Positions 6,715-13,050 of a stretch of DNA of 64,000 nt are shown here, piece after piece. Both the position numbers and the translations under genes were made by a program. The stretch covers positions 1,116,001-1,180,000 of the forward strand of contig NZ_JAHBYN010000001.1 of NCBI RefSeq assembly GCF_019635935.1, given 5' to 3'. The stretch comes from Parvibaculum sp. (lineage in GTDB: Bacteria > Pseudomonadota > Alphaproteobacteria > Parvibaculales > Parvibaculaceae). How positions within the stretch are numbered: the stretch's first letter is position 1; each line of letters opens with the position of its first letter. The notes below the pieces were generated by a model, which saw only the letters and a list, made by a program, of their open reading frames with translations, had not been told where the DNA came from and did not search any database.

Positions 6715-6935
6715 TACTCCCTCCGCGCGAAATGGCCCCGCCGCCGCGCGCACTCCTGCGCGCCCTGGTGCGGGCGGTACTTCGAGCGAGGCGCTGTGGC
6801 ACGGCAGAACACAGAGGGCCGCCGGCCGGAGCCGATGCGATGCGCGCCGGCGAGCAGCTTGAGTGCCGACATCCTTGCCGCGAGCCGCAGCGTCGCCGCC
6901 GTGACCGCCCCCTGAAATGTCCGAAACATGTTCAT
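6714..6935 (-). CDS. Small basic hypothetical protein
   Basis: The 73-aa protein starts at ATG 6935 (MNMFRTFQGAVTAATLRLA) in an ATGA overlap with the upstream gene. It is strongly basic, with clustered Arg/His in the second half (SKYRPHQGAQECARRRGHF), as expected for a nucleic-acid-binding peptide. No family recognised. Confidence 0.45.
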   Translation of the reverse strand: MNMFRTFQGAVTAATLRLAARMSALKLLAGAHRIGSGRRPSVFCRATAPRSKYRPHQGAQECARRRGHFARRE

Positions 6936-7591
6936 ACGTCCCTTCCCGCCACGATCCAGCGCAGCGCGCTTAACCATCTTCCGAAGATTCCTTTGACGCA
7001 CACGCACACCCGCGCCACGATGCCGCGCTCATCCCTTCCGTATGCGGATGAAGGTTGTTGCGTATGCGTGATATTTTGAGAAGTGGCGCCTCGGTCAGGG
7101 ACTTCGCGGCCTTGGACCGCTGCGCTCCTGACCTCGGCGCTGGAGACGCCGAAACCGCGCGGCGCAATCGAAACCGGCGCGGCGCGCTCGGCCCTGTCGA
7201 GCAGGCAGCGCCCGCGCGCCCGCTCGATCAGCATTTCGGCGGCGGCGCGCGGATCGGCGGGCAGCGCCAGTTCGGCCGCGTCGAGCATCTCCACCGCCAC
7301 CGCGTCCATGCGCGACCGGAGCGCCAGCAGCGCTCCGCCGAGCCGCGCCTCGGCACGGATGAAAACCGGGCGCGACGCGATCTCGCGGCAGAGCGCCGTC
7401 GCCGCGTCGAGCCAGAGCTGCGCGGCGGCCGGCACGTAGCCGGCGGTTTCGCGCGGCGGCGCGCCGGCCAGCATCTGCGTGATGAGCTGCCGGTAGCCAT
7501 CGGCCGTCTCGGCCCGCCAGCGCGAGGCCCGCGCCGCCGCGCGCCTGTCCGCCTTCTCGCTGTCGTCGGGGAAGCGGAGGAGATCGGCCAT
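6932..7591 (-). CDS. Hypothetical regulator-adjacent protein, 219 aa
   Basis: Starts at ATG 7591, sharing one base with the stop of the XRE gene. Residues 1-150 are helical and charged (MADLLRFPDDSEKADRRAAA; AAEMLIERARGRCLLDRAER). The segment SSAEVRSAAVQGREVPDRGA (about 165-185) is encoded by a palindromic unit (7085-7140) that also occurs in other reading frames of this element. The tail is unusually rich in Cys/Val and Trp and may be a by-product of that insertion. Function unknown. Confidence 0.55.
   Translation of the reverse strand: MADLLRFPDDSEKADRRAAARASRWRAETADGYRQLITQMLAGAPPRETAGYVPAAAQLWLDAATALCREIASRPVFIRAEARLGGALLALRSRMDAVAVEMLDAAELALPADPRAAAEMLIERARGRCLLDRAERAAPVSIAPRGFGVSSAEVRSAAVQGREVPDRGATSQNITHTQQPSSAYGRDERGIVARVCVCVKGIFGRWLSALRWIVAGRDV
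7085..7140. repeat. Palindromic unit inside a reading frame (copy B)
   Basis: The inverted arms GGTCAGG (7093-7099) and CCTGACC (7127-7133) sit within a GCGCC...GGCGC frame. The internal words GGGACTTCGCGGCC and GCTGCGCTCC recur in the other copies. Compared with copies at 5265-5327 (arms GTCCGG/CCGGAC) and 12993-13033 (GGTGCGG/CCGCACC), both arms change together, so the hairpin is conserved rather than the exact sequence. Confidence 0.55.
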
Positions 7592-7797
7592 CAGGCGGCC
7601 TCCTCGCGGGTGGCGCGGGCATCGGCCTCGGCCATCAAGGCCTGCAGGGCGGTCAGCACCAGCCCGCGCGGCTTCGTCTTGCCGCGCTCCAGCCGGCTGA
7701 CGCTGCCTTGATGAAGCCCGCCCAGCTTTTGCCCAAGCTCGGTCTGGCTGAGCCCCAGCGCACGACGCATCGCCGCGATGTCGGTTCCGTTGATCAT
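7591..7797 (-). CDS. XRE-family HTH regulator (Cro-like)
   Basis: The 68-aa protein consists almost entirely of one XRE helix-turn-helix: MRRALGLSQTELGQKLG (about residues 10-26), then GSVSRLERGKTKPRG. It starts at ATG 7797, only four bases from the perfect operator at 7801-7829. This is the first gene of the leftward operon and stands back-to-back with the S24 repressor. By position it plays the Cro role in a lambda-like switch, inferred from arrangement only. Confidence 0.8.
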   Translation of the reverse strand: MINGTDIAAMRRALGLSQTELGQKLGGLHQGSVSRLERGKTKPRGLVLTALQALMAEADARATREEAA

Positions 7798-7800
7798 GCC

Positions 7801-7849
7801 CCGACACTATGCAAAGTGCATAGTGTCGGTCAACTGCAAATTGCATAGT
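7801..7849. promoter_or_regulatory. Repressor operators between divergent regulators
   Basis: A perfect inverted repeat with 13-base arms CCGACACTATGCA (7801-7813) and TGCATAGTGTCGG (7817-7829) and an AAG spacer lies directly upstream of the XRE gene. A second, weaker site with TGCAA-A-TTGCA core (7835-7845) and a full GCATAGT right half follows, just before the repressor start at 7871. The shared half-site is ACTATGC. The same half-site recurs at 8913-8964, upstream of the rightward operon. Confidence 0.75.
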
Positions 7850-7870
7850 GCCGCCGTGCATCCTGCATAC

Positions 7871-8470
7871 ATGGAAATTCACGAACGATTACAGCAGGCC
7901 CGGCGCAAGGCCGGATTCGAGACGGCGGCAGCAGCTGCCGCCGCGATCGGCGTCAATCCCGTTACCTATTGGCAGCATGAAAGCGGCTTGCGCGGGGTCT
8001 CGCGCAAGAACGCCGAACGCTACGCCGCCTTCTTTCGTGTCGACCTGACATGGCTGGCGACAGGCCGCGGGCGACCGGCGCGCAAGGATTCGATTCCGGT
8101 CGTCGGCTATGTCGGCGCGGGCGCCGAGGTCCATCCGGTCGACGACCACGCGTTGGGCGACGGCTTCGACAGAATCGAAGCGTCCGCCCTTCCGGCCGAT
8201 GCCGTTGCGTTGATCGTCCGTGGAGACAGCATGTATCCGATTGAAGATGGTTGGGTCATTATCTACCGGCGCGACCGCGACGGCGTCCCGTCCGCCTGCC
8301 TCAACCGGCTCTGCGTCGTGAAGGTCGCGAACGATGGCCCGACACTGATAAAAAAAATTCGGCGCGGCAGCGAGAAGAACACCTACACGCTCGAAAGCTG
8401 GAACGCGCCGCCGCGCGAGAATCAGGTGCTGGACTGGGCCGCACCCGTCGAAGACTTGAAGCCGCGCTGA
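7871..8470 (+). CDS. Phage-type repressor with S24 peptidase domain
   Basis: The 199-aa protein starts at ATG 7871. Residues 1-65 form an XRE-type HTH (LQQARRKAGFETAAAAAAAI then VTYWQHESGLRGVSRKNAER). A LexA/CI-like S24 domain begins near 80 (SIPVVGYVGAGAEV). GDSMYP carries the catalytic Ser, and Lys lies in LCVVKV. In this family RecA-activated self-cleavage inactivates the repressor after DNA damage. The gene sits between two operator pairs, so it probably keeps both operons silent in the integrated state. Confidence 0.88.
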   Translation: MEIHERLQQARRKAGFETAAAAAAAIGVNPVTYWQHESGLRGVSRKNAERYAAFFRVDLTWLATGRGRPARKDSIPVVGYVGAGAEVHPVDDHALGDGFDRIEASALPADAVALIVRGDSMYPIEDGWVIIYRRDRDGVPSACLNRLCVVKVANDGPTLIKKIRRGSEKNTYTLESWNAPPRENQVLDWAAPVEDLKPR

Positions 8471-8848
8471 TTACTCGGTCTTCCTGAAATAGTCGTCGTC
8501 GTATCCCTCGATGTTACAGGTCTTTCGCACCGCCCCGAGGGTGTCCGGCGACTCGATAGCCAGCACAACGACATTGAACACCGCCCCGTTTTTTTGTTCC
8601 AGCACGGCCATGAACGGAGCAAAACCCGTATAGCCGCCGAGGCTGTTCTTCGAGTTGACTTCGGCGCAATAGCTGGCCTTCGGCCCCGTCGGGCCCCAGC
8701 GGAACTGAGCTGATTCAGGATCAATCAGACCTCTTTTGACTTCGCGCGCGATCAAGTTTTTTTCGGCCGTTGTGAGAACGCGCGCCTCAGCTGGCGCCGC
8801 CGCAACAACCGCGACCAGCGCCACAAGGCTCACCAGAATTTTCTTCAT
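8471..8848 (-). CDS. Secreted hypothetical protein
   Basis: The 125-aa protein has a clear signal peptide (MKKILVSLVALVAVVAAAPA, cleavage after AEA near residue 22). It resembles small periplasmic proteins of prophages: LTTAEKNLIAREVKRGLIDP, ESAQFRWGP, SYCAEVNSKNSLGGYTGF. These motifs suggest a beta-rich exported domain with two Cys that may form a disulfide. It is convergent with the repressor gene (stops adjacent). Its start faces the operators at 8913-8964, so it may be repressor-controlled or a lysogenic-conversion gene. Confidence 0.7.
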   Translation of the reverse strand: MKKILVSLVALVAVVAAAPAEARVLTTAEKNLIAREVKRGLIDPESAQFRWGPTGPKASYCAEVNSKNSLGGYTGFAPFMAVLEQKNGAVFNVVVLAIESPDTLGAVRKTCNIEGYDDDYFRKTE

Positions 8849-8912
8849 GTTTTCCCCCGTTTCAATCCGCCCAAAAGCCTAGCCCCGCCGTGCCGGCGAA
8901 ACAAGAATATGC

Positions 8913-8964
8913 ACTATGCATAGTTTCTTCTTGCGCGCGATGTGACTATGCGTTACGCATAGTC
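8913..8964. promoter_or_regulatory. Operator pair for rightward operon
   Basis: Two sites share the half-site found next to the repressor. ACTATGCATAGT is a perfect palindrome at 8913-8924. GACTATGCG (8944-8952) and CGCATAGTC (8956-8964) are perfect 9-base arms with a TTA spacer. They lie between the divergent genes starting at 8848 and 9124. The matching core at both loci implies that one protein, most likely the S24 repressor, binds all four. Confidence 0.7.
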
Positions 8965-8966
8965 CA

Positions 8967-8987
8967 CCGGCGCACGGCGTGCGCCGG
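8967..8987. repeat. 21-bp palindrome, intergenic copy
   Basis: The arms CCGGCGCACG and CGTGCGCCGG surround a central G. The same palindrome with a central C occurs at 5204-5224 inside the methyltransferase gene. A 19-bp version is at 10162-10180 in the ParB-like gene, and one with mismatches at the right end is at about 14197-14216 in the recombinase gene. No copy was noticed in the rest of the window. It may be a binding site for a protein of the element. Confidence 0.6.
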
Positions 8988-9123
8988 GCTCGCCCCCCGG
9001 AGGGCGCCGGCCCGTCAGTGTCCCTCAAGACCCTCGATGGCGATCGGCGCCCGGCCCGCTCCCCGCTCCTCCCGGGAGCGGGCCACCCCCGGGGCGGCAC
9101 CACAGGAAGGGAAGACATCCACC

Positions 9124-9342
9124 ATGAAGAAGTTTCAACACGAGCTGGGCGAAGCGGTCACGCTGATCAGCGGCGAGGCGGGCAAGGTGATCGCGCGCGC
9201 CGAATATCTGGAGGCCACGCCCTCCTATTACATCCGCTACGTCACCGCCCAGGGCGAGCTGACGGAACGCTGGTGGGGCGCCGAAGCCATCGGCCCGAAC
9301 GATGCCGCCCCCGTCGCCGGCGCCGGCGCGGCCGGGGCCTGA
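9124..9342 (+). CDS. Small phage-type hypothetical protein
   Basis: First gene of the rightward operon. The 72-aa protein starts at ATG 9124 after GGAAGGGAAGACATCCACC. The sequence KFQHELGEAVTLISGEAGKV, then AEYLEATPSYYIRY, RWWGAEAI looks like a small five-stranded barrel. The SGEAGKVIAR-type strand pattern is common in short phage proteins that regulate or modify others. Expression should depend on the operators 160-210 bases upstream. Confidence 0.6.
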   Translation: MKKFQHELGEAVTLISGEAGKVIARAEYLEATPSYYIRYVTAQGELTERWWGAEAIGPNDAAPVAGAGAAGA

Positions 9343-9432
9343 GATGACCCCGGCCTCTTGCCATCCGGTCAGGTTGTCGGGCGCGGGCCCGGCGGCAGGT
9401 CCTGTGGGCGGGGCCGGGGATTTTCTTTTGTC

Positions 9433-9501
9433 ATTGCAACTCTCGATTTCTGCGGCCGGGGATATTGCAACTCTCCCCCGGGGCCGCGTTCCGGGAGTTG
9501 C
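9433..9501. repeat. Direct and inverted repeats upstream of parB-like operon
   Basis: ATTGCAACTCTC occurs exactly at 9433-9444 and 9464-9475, 31 bases apart. GGGAGTTGC (9493-9501) is an inverted partner to the second copy. The array lies in the 234-base gap between genes ending at 9342 and starting at 9577. Iteron-like spacing close to a ParB-like gene suggests a protein-binding site for partition, replication or autoregulation. Confidence 0.45.
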
Positions 9502-9576
9502 GGGGCGGGATGCAGCAACATCCCGCTCCACCTTCATTGAAGTCCGTTCACGGATGATTCGCAACGAGGCTGAAAC

Positions 9577-9837
9577 ATGACCACGCCGCCGATCGAGATC
9601 GACAAGAACATCGCCCTGCCGCCGCTGCCGCAGACGTTTCTGCGCCTCTATCCGTTTCCCGACATGGACGTCGGCGACAGCTTCTTCCTTGCCGGCAAGG
9701 CCGCCGAGCGACAGCGCCTGCGCCAGCGCATCCGCTGCGCCGCGCGCCGCTTCGCCGCGCGCCGGGCGGCGCCGGACGAACGCCGCTTCACCACCCGCGC
9801 CGTCGAAGGCGGCGTGCGCTGCTGGAGGATTGCCTGA
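9577..9837 (+). CDS. Hypothetical 86-aa protein upstream of ParB-like gene
   Basis: Starts at ATG 9577 (MTTPPIEIDKNIALPPLPQT) and its TGA shares a base with the ParB-like start (TGATG). The N-terminus is Pro-rich. Residues 40-80 are basic and helical (ERQRLRQRIRCAARRFAARR) and end in TTRAVEGGVRCWRI. The C-terminal pattern resembles short phage proteins that bind DNA with a basic helix. No family is recognised. Confidence 0.55.
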   Translation: MTTPPIEIDKNIALPPLPQTFLRLYPFPDMDVGDSFFLAGKAAERQRLRQRIRCAARRFAARRAAPDERRFTTRAVEGGVRCWRIA

Positions 9838-11870
9838 TGACCCGTTTCGACAAGCCGAACGAGGCCCGCGCCAAGGCGCTTGAGGCTGACATCAAGCAGG
9901 CCGGCCTCTCGGCCCGCGCGCTCGGCCGCTTGAGCGGCGTCGACGACAAGCAGATCCGCAACGTGCTCAACCGCCGCGACGTGCCGCTGGACGCCACCTG
10001 GGCCCGCCTCGCCGCCGCCCTGCCCGGCGCCCTCCAGGCGAGCGGCCGAGCGGAGCCGAAGGCGAAGTCCGGAGCGAGCCGCGCGCCAGACTCCAAGCTG
10101 GTGGCGCTGCTCGTGAAGCAGGGCATCGACATTCCCGCGCCGGCGCCCGCATCGCCGGCTTCGGCGCACGGCGTGCGCCGCGACGATCCGGCGGACATCG
10201 CTCTCCTCGCCCATAACGAGCTGGTGCCGGGCGACAATTACCGCAAGACATTCACACAGGCGGAGATCGAGCAACTCGCCGAAAGCATCGCCGAGCGCGG
10301 GCTGCTGCAGAACATCGTCGCGCGGCCGAAGTCGAAGAACGCCGAAGTGTCGGTATTGAGGCCTGCCATCATCGTCGCCGGCGAGCGCCGCTGGCGCGCC
10401 ATCGGCGAGCTGGTCAAGCAGGGCCGCTGGAACGGCGCAGCGCGCAACATCGCCGTCCGCCTGAAAGCGATGAATGACGGCGAGGCCCGCGCGCTGGCCC
10501 TGATCGAGAACCTGCAGCGCCAGGACGTGCCGGTGCTGGAAGAAGCCGAGGGCTTCAAGGCGCTGACCGCCCTCGGATGGGACACCGCGAAAATCGCCGA
10601 TGCCGTCCACATCGCCCAGCGCACGGTGCAGGACCGCCTGCAGCTCTTCGACCGCTTGAAGCCGGTGGCGCGTGCGGCGCTGACCCAGGGCACGATCACA
10701 CTGGAACAAGCCCGCGCCATCGTCTCGACGCCGATCGAGAAAGAGCAGAACGAGCTGGTGACGCTGGCCGTGCGCAACGGCTACAACGCCGCCGCGCTGC
10801 GCGACAAGGCCAAGTGCGGCAAGGTGCGCGTCAGCGTCGCCGAGTTCGACCTCAAGCAATACAAGGGCGAGTTCATCGGCACCGGCGCCGAGCGCGTCTT
10901 CGCCGACACCGAGGCCTTCCTGAAGCTGCAGCGCAAGGCGGCGAAGAAAAAGGCCGACGCCCTCGCGGCGGAAAAGCGCTTCGCGAAAGTCACCCTGCTC
11001 GATGATGACGCCGCCGATTTCGACTATGCGAACTTCCGGCCCGTCGATGAAGACGGCGTGACCGCCGAAAACGCAGCGCGGCTCGAGGTCTTTGTCGGCA
11101 TCGATCCCTGGGAGCGCACCATCACCGTCGAGTATGGCGAGCCCCGCACAGGCGTCGAGCCCGGCGCGGACGGTGATGATGAAGACGAAGACAGCGAAGA
11201 GGCAGCCGTCGCGCGGGCGAAGCGGCGCGATGCCGAGCGCGAGGAAGCGCGGGCCTTCATGCGGCGGATCATCGCCGCCGCGCAGGAAAACCCGCTGCGC
11301 TTCCTGAAGCATCGCATCGCCTTCGGCCTGACCGGCAAGGTGCCGGCGCTGCTGCCGGTCCATCTCTCCGACGCCGAGATCGACAATCTGCCGGCGACGG
11401 CGGTGGTGCTGGTCGCGGCGACGGGCGAGGCCTGGACCTTCGCCAGCTACTATGCCGGCGGCGACGATTTCACCGCCGACCCCGACCGCCCCGAGGACCT
11501 GGCCGAACTGCCGCGCAACGAAGCGCTGGGCTATCTCATCGAAGCCGATGCGGCGCGGCTGACGGCATGGCTCGACGGGCAAAGCGGGCCCGAGCTGCTG
11601 GCGCTTTATGCCGGCCTCGAGGCCAGCCGCGCGCAACTCTTCCACACGCTGTCGCTCAACGCCTCCGACATCGCACTCGCCGACGATCTCGGCGTCGAGG
11701 TGCCGGACTTCATGCGGCCGGAGGATGACGAGGAGGCGGACGCAGACAGCGGTGAGGAAGCGAGCGCAGCCGAAGGCGAAGTCCGCGACCGAGACGCCAC
11801 TTCTTCAAACGACGTCGGCGATCTCCCTTCGCGCGAGGCGCTTCGGGAGACAGGGGAAGAAGCCGCATGA
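9837..11870 (+). CDS. ParB/Spo0J-like protein with N-terminal HTH
   Basis: The 677-aa protein has an XRE-like HTH at about 1-62 (LSARALGRLSGVDDKQIRNV). A ParB N-terminal domain follows at about 120-210 (NELVPGDNYRKTFTQAEIEQ and AGERRWRAI, the family's Arg-rich nucleotide-binding box). Next is a ParB-type HTH near 240-285 (GWDTAKIADAVHIAQRTVQD). The acidic region at about 440-460 and the C-terminal half have no recognised motif. No ParA partner is adjacent. It could organise element DNA or regulate transcription. In-frame palindromes lie at 10162 and about 11738. Confidence 0.8.
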   Translation: MTRFDKPNEARAKALEADIKQAGLSARALGRLSGVDDKQIRNVLNRRDVPLDATWARLAAALPGALQASGRAEPKAKSGASRAPDSKLVALLVKQGIDIPAPAPASPASAHGVRRDDPADIALLAHNELVPGDNYRKTFTQAEIEQLAESIAERGLLQNIVARPKSKNAEVSVLRPAIIVAGERRWRAIGELVKQGRWNGAARNIAVRLKAMNDGEARALALIENLQRQDVPVLEEAEGFKALTALGWDTAKIADAVHIAQRTVQDRLQLFDRLKPVARAALTQGTITLEQARAIVSTPIEKEQNELVTLAVRNGYNAAALRDKAKCGKVRVSVAEFDLKQYKGEFIGTGAERVFADTEAFLKLQRKAAKKKADALAAEKRFAKVTLLDDDAADFDYANFRPVDEDGVTAENAARLEVFVGIDPWERTITVEYGEPRTGVEPGADGDDEDEDSEEAAVARAKRRDAEREEARAFMRRIIAAAQENPLRFLKHRIAFGLTGKVPALLPVHLSDAEIDNLPATAVVLVAATGEAWTFASYYAGGDDFTADPDRPEDLAELPRNEALGYLIEADAARLTAWLDGQSGPELLALYAGLEASRAQLFHTLSLNASDIALADDLGVEVPDFMRPEDDEEADADSGEEASAAEGEVRDRDATSSNDVGDLPSREALRETGEEAA

Positions 11871-12061
11871 CCATCAAGCTCGAAACCACGCAGGTCCAGC
11901 ACGAACACATCGCCGCGTGTGCCAATGGGCGGGGGCGAACCGTCAGGGTCGACCGCGAGGCGCTGATGAACCTGATGATCGACCACACCCGCCTGCGCAA
12001 GGGCTACGGCCCGAAGGAAATCTCGACACCGGAGGACGGCATATGCAAAGCGACTTGCTAG
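11867..12061 (+). CDS. Hypothetical 64-aa protein
   Basis: Starts at ATG 11867 in an ATGA overlap with the ParB-like gene. A strand-rich first half (MTIKLETTQVQHEHIAACAN) is followed by RVDREALMNLMIDHTRLRKG, which looks like a short helix pair. The end overlaps the next gene by 19 bases. No family recognised. Confidence 0.5.
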   Translation: MTIKLETTQVQHEHIAACANGRGRTVRVDREALMNLMIDHTRLRKGYGPKEISTPEDGICKATC

Positions 12062-12312
12062 CCGCCGCCTTTGCCGAGGCGGCCGAGATCGCGGCCACCG
12101 GCCGCCATCCCGAAACGCTGCCGGCAACGCTCGCCGGCGCCTCGGTCACGCAAGCGGCGCTGACGCTGGTGCAGCTCGCCGGCAAGACGGTCAGCCATGC
12201 CCGCGAGGGCGACCTCAAGGGCTGCGCCCGCGCCGCGCTGCGGCTGGCCGCCGCCGCTGCAACGCTCGCCCTCGAAGCCCGCCGCCGCATCCCGAAGGAG
12301 CATGCCGCATGA
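12043..12312 (+). CDS. Hypothetical Ala-rich helical protein
   Basis: The 89-aa protein starts at ATG 12043 with GGAGG ten bases upstream. It is almost wholly helical and rich in Ala (AAAFAEAAEIAATGRHPETL, GCARAALRLAAAAATLALEA). It resembles small structural or regulatory helical bundles. It overlaps both neighbours, as expected for a coupled operon. Confidence 0.5.
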   Translation: MQSDLLAAAFAEAAEIAATGRHPETLPATLAGASVTQAALTLVQLAGKTVSHAREGDLKGCARAALRLAAAAATLALEARRRIPKEHAA

Positions 12313-12449
12313 TCCCCCTTCGCCCCACCCCCGATATGTCACCCCGGCGCAAGCCGGGGTCCATGGGCGGCAATGGCGATCTCCGCGCCCTGATCGGCTG
12401 GCTCGCCTTCACCGCCGCCTGCCTCTTCGCGCTGGCGGTGCTGCCATGA
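12309..12449 (+). CDS. 46-aa membrane peptide containing a REP-type hairpin
   Basis: Starts at ATG 12309 and ends in an ATGA overlap. Codons 11-18 are encoded by CCCCGGC-GCAA-GCCGGGG (12342-12359), a hairpin of the kind usually found between genes. The C-terminus (LIGWLAFTAACLFALAVLP) is a membrane helix. The hairpin may have inserted into an older, shorter peptide that began at ATG 12363 or so. Confidence 0.4.
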   Translation: MIPLRPTPDMSPRRKPGSMGGNGDLRALIGWLAFTAACLFALAVLP

Positions 12450-12613
12450 CGCCGGAAGAATTCCATGCGCGGCTTGCCGCGATCGAGAAGGCCGCGCGCG
12501 AGGCCGAAACCCGCATTCGCCGGGCGATCTTTTTCGGCGGCGTCGCGGTCGGCGCGGCGCTCGGTTTCGCGGCCGCGACATTCCTGCATCTGCCCTTGTG
12601 GCCCGGCCACTGA
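12446..12613 (+). CDS. 55-aa membrane-anchored helical protein
   Basis: Starts at ATG 12446 (MTPEEFHARLAAIEKAAREA) in an ATGA overlap. An amphipathic charged helix is followed by one membrane segment at about 27-48 (AIFFGGVAVGAALGFAAATF). The layout resembles small phage membrane proteins. No function assigned. Confidence 0.5.
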   Translation: MTPEEFHARLAAIEKAAREAETRIRRAIFFGGVAVGAALGFAAATFLHLPLWPGH

Positions 12614-12614
12614 C

Positions 12615-12761
12615 ATGCCCCGCCCCGCCCGCTTGCCAGCCCCGCCCGATCCCGCCATTCTGCGGCTGGTCCGCGTGCTGGCGCGCCAGGCCGCGCGGGA
12701 AGATCACGAAGCGGCGGCGGGAAAGAGGAGCGACGATGTCGGTAAACCCGGAGCTGATTGA
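12615..12761 (+). CDS. 48-aa basic hypothetical protein
   Basis: Starts at ATG 12615, one base after the stop of the preceding gene. It is Pro/Arg/Ala-rich (RPARLPAPPDPAILRLVRVL) with a central amphipathic helix. It overlaps the next gene by 26 bases. Evidence is limited to position and composition. Confidence 0.4.
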   Translation: MPRPARLPAPPDPAILRLVRVLARQAAREDHEAAAGKRSDDVGKPGAD

Positions 12762-13050
12762 TGTCGGCGACATCGTCACCCGCGACGGCACCGACGAACA
12801 TCGCGTGATCTGGATGCAGGTGCCGCCCGGCATGCCGATCGAGCATTGCGATTTCTTCGAAGTCGTCTGCATCAAGGCGCCCGCCACCGCATGGTGCAAG
12901 GTCGGCGAAAAAGAGAAGAACATGCTGCGCCGCTACAGTCTTGTCCGCCGCGCCGCCACCATCGACGCCAGCGCCGCGCCCGCAAGGCTCGAGGTGCGGA
13001 GCGCAGCGAGCCGCGCGAGCGAAGTCCCGCACCGAGAGCCCAAACCATAA
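12736..13050 (+). CDS. Hypothetical 104-aa protein
   Basis: Starts at ATG 12736 after GGAGCGACG (MSVNPELIDVGDIVTRDGTD). The first 75 residues look like a small SH3-like barrel (DIVTRDGTDEHRVIW, EKEKNMLRRYSLVRR). The last 25 residues are encoded by a palindromic unit (12987-13042) and were probably added by its insertion. The TAA overlaps the ATG of the recombinase. Confidence 0.55.
   Translation: MSVNPELIDVGDIVTRDGTDEHRVIWMQVPPGMPIEHCDFFEVVCIKAPATAWCKVGEKEKNMLRRYSLVRRAATIDASAAPARLEVRSAASRASEVPHREPKP
12987..13042. repeat. Palindromic unit inside a reading frame (copy C)
   Basis: GGTGCGG (12993-12999) pairs with CCGCACC (13027-13033). Between them lie GAGCGCAGCGAGCCGCGCG and GCGAAGTCC, shared words of the family. 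It encodes the EVRSAASRASEVPHREP tail of the 104-aa protein upstream of the recombinase. A more degenerate relative lies at about 11738-11803, at the end of the ParB-like gene, and a partial one at about 10036-10086. Confidence 0.5.

Noticed and set aside
9648..11645. 665-codon frame antisense to the ParB-like gene
   Set aside because: Shadow of a high-GC gene. The plus-strand product has clear ParB and HTH motifs, while the antisense product has none.
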